From positions 1-63,166 of the forward strand of contig CAZQEU010000001.1 of assembly GCA_964592335.1 (NCBI GenBank): a stretch of 63,166 nucleotides of DNA, in the 5' to 3' direction. Positions 63,118-63,166 of the stretch are shown piece by piece. The DNA comes from CAZKUB01 sp964592335 (GTDB lineage Archaea > Thermoplasmatota > E2 > DHVEG-1). The position numbers were made by a program, and so were the translations under genes. Each line of letters begins with the position of its first letter. Position 1 is the first letter of the stretch. The notes beneath the pieces were generated by a model, which worked only from the letters and a program-made list of their open reading frames with translations, had not been told where the DNA came from and made no database searches.

Positions 63118-63149
63118 GTTCCGAAAGTGCTCTAAAACAGGAGTAAAAC
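63118..63149 (+). other. Single CRISPR-repeat-like sequence at the window edge
   Basis: This 32-base element starts GTTCC, contains CTCTAAAA in its middle and ends TAAAAC, like archaeal type I repeats that begin GTTCC, carry CTCTAAAA and end GAAAC. A TATA-like TATTTAAAC lies about 25 bp upstream and the preceding AT-rich, gene-free stretch would suit a leader. Only one copy is visible and the sequence ends 17 bases later, so this is a hypothesis. Confidence 0.25.
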
Positions 63150-63166
63150 CTCTATTGTCTGATACA

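Overview
The window is AT-rich archaeal chromosome. Evidence for archaea: DNA topoisomerase VI (both subunits), RNA polymerase subunit L, exosome subunit Csl4, separate Kae1 and Bud32 proteins, an Ogg2-type 8-oxoguanine glycosylase, GGAGGTGA-like ribosome binding sites, and frequent TTG/GTG starts. The large number of secreted proteins with PKD, parallel beta-helix and Ig-like domains, the papain- and subtilisin-type peptidases, and the amino-acid/acyl-CoA genes suggest a protein-degrading heterotroph of the Thermoplasmatota (for example the sediment MBG-D/Thermoprofundales type). That placement is an inference; no rRNA gene is present to confirm it.

Layout. 0-5.6 kb: the end of a HepT-like toxin gene, a COG0731 radical SAM protein, an MscS channel, a NosD-like secreted protein, and a nickel regulator (NikR) divergent from an unknown 6-TM protein. 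5.6-16.9 kb: four large secreted proteins on the minus strand, including a papain-family peptidase with PKD domains. Two of them end in the same hydrophobic, probably amphipathic tail, and a third carries a similar segment internally. 17-19.8 kb: a P-type cation ATPase. 19.9-25.8 kb: a five-gene MoxR/DUF58/DUF4129 operon of surface and membrane proteins. 25.8-31.4 kb: a small ORF, a membrane-anchored beta-helix protein, a DUF192 protein, a 34-aa basic peptide and the topoisomerase VI operon. 31.4-33.7 kb: RdgB, Bud32 and Kae1. 33.7-38.9 kb: a 1725-aa subtilisin/beta-helix/PKD surface protein. 38.9-44.3 kb: an information-processing run (Csl4, RpoL, TruD, IleRS). 44.4-46.9 kb: a sugar operon (glucokinase, LOG-like, ribulose-phosphate epimerase). 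47-49.6 kb: two paralogous small proteins, a 43-aa peptide behind a perfect dyad, a serpin and an FKBP. 49.7-62.9 kb: a secreted protein, a BirA/SSS-transporter operon with a BirA-type operator, and genes for branched-chain acyl-CoA metabolism: two crotonase-family enzymes, a 3-methylcrotonyl-CoA carboxylase-type complex with separate biotin carboxylase and carrier subunits, an acyl-CoA ligase and an acyl-CoA dehydrogenase. The right edge holds a non-coding stretch with dyads and one CRISPR-repeat-like sequence.

How it fits together (inference). Secreted cysteine and serine peptidases would release amino acids, and the serpin could protect the cell from such peptidases. Branched-chain carbon would pass through CoA ligation, dehydrogenation, biotin-dependent carboxylation and hydration. 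BirA would charge the carrier protein and, through the operator, link biotin supply (the SSS transporter) to demand. The most novel items are the shared C-terminal tail, the BirA-controlled SSS symporter as a candidate biotin transporter, the NikR-linked 6-TM protein, and the two basic peptides ending in D-Y-(Y)-N.
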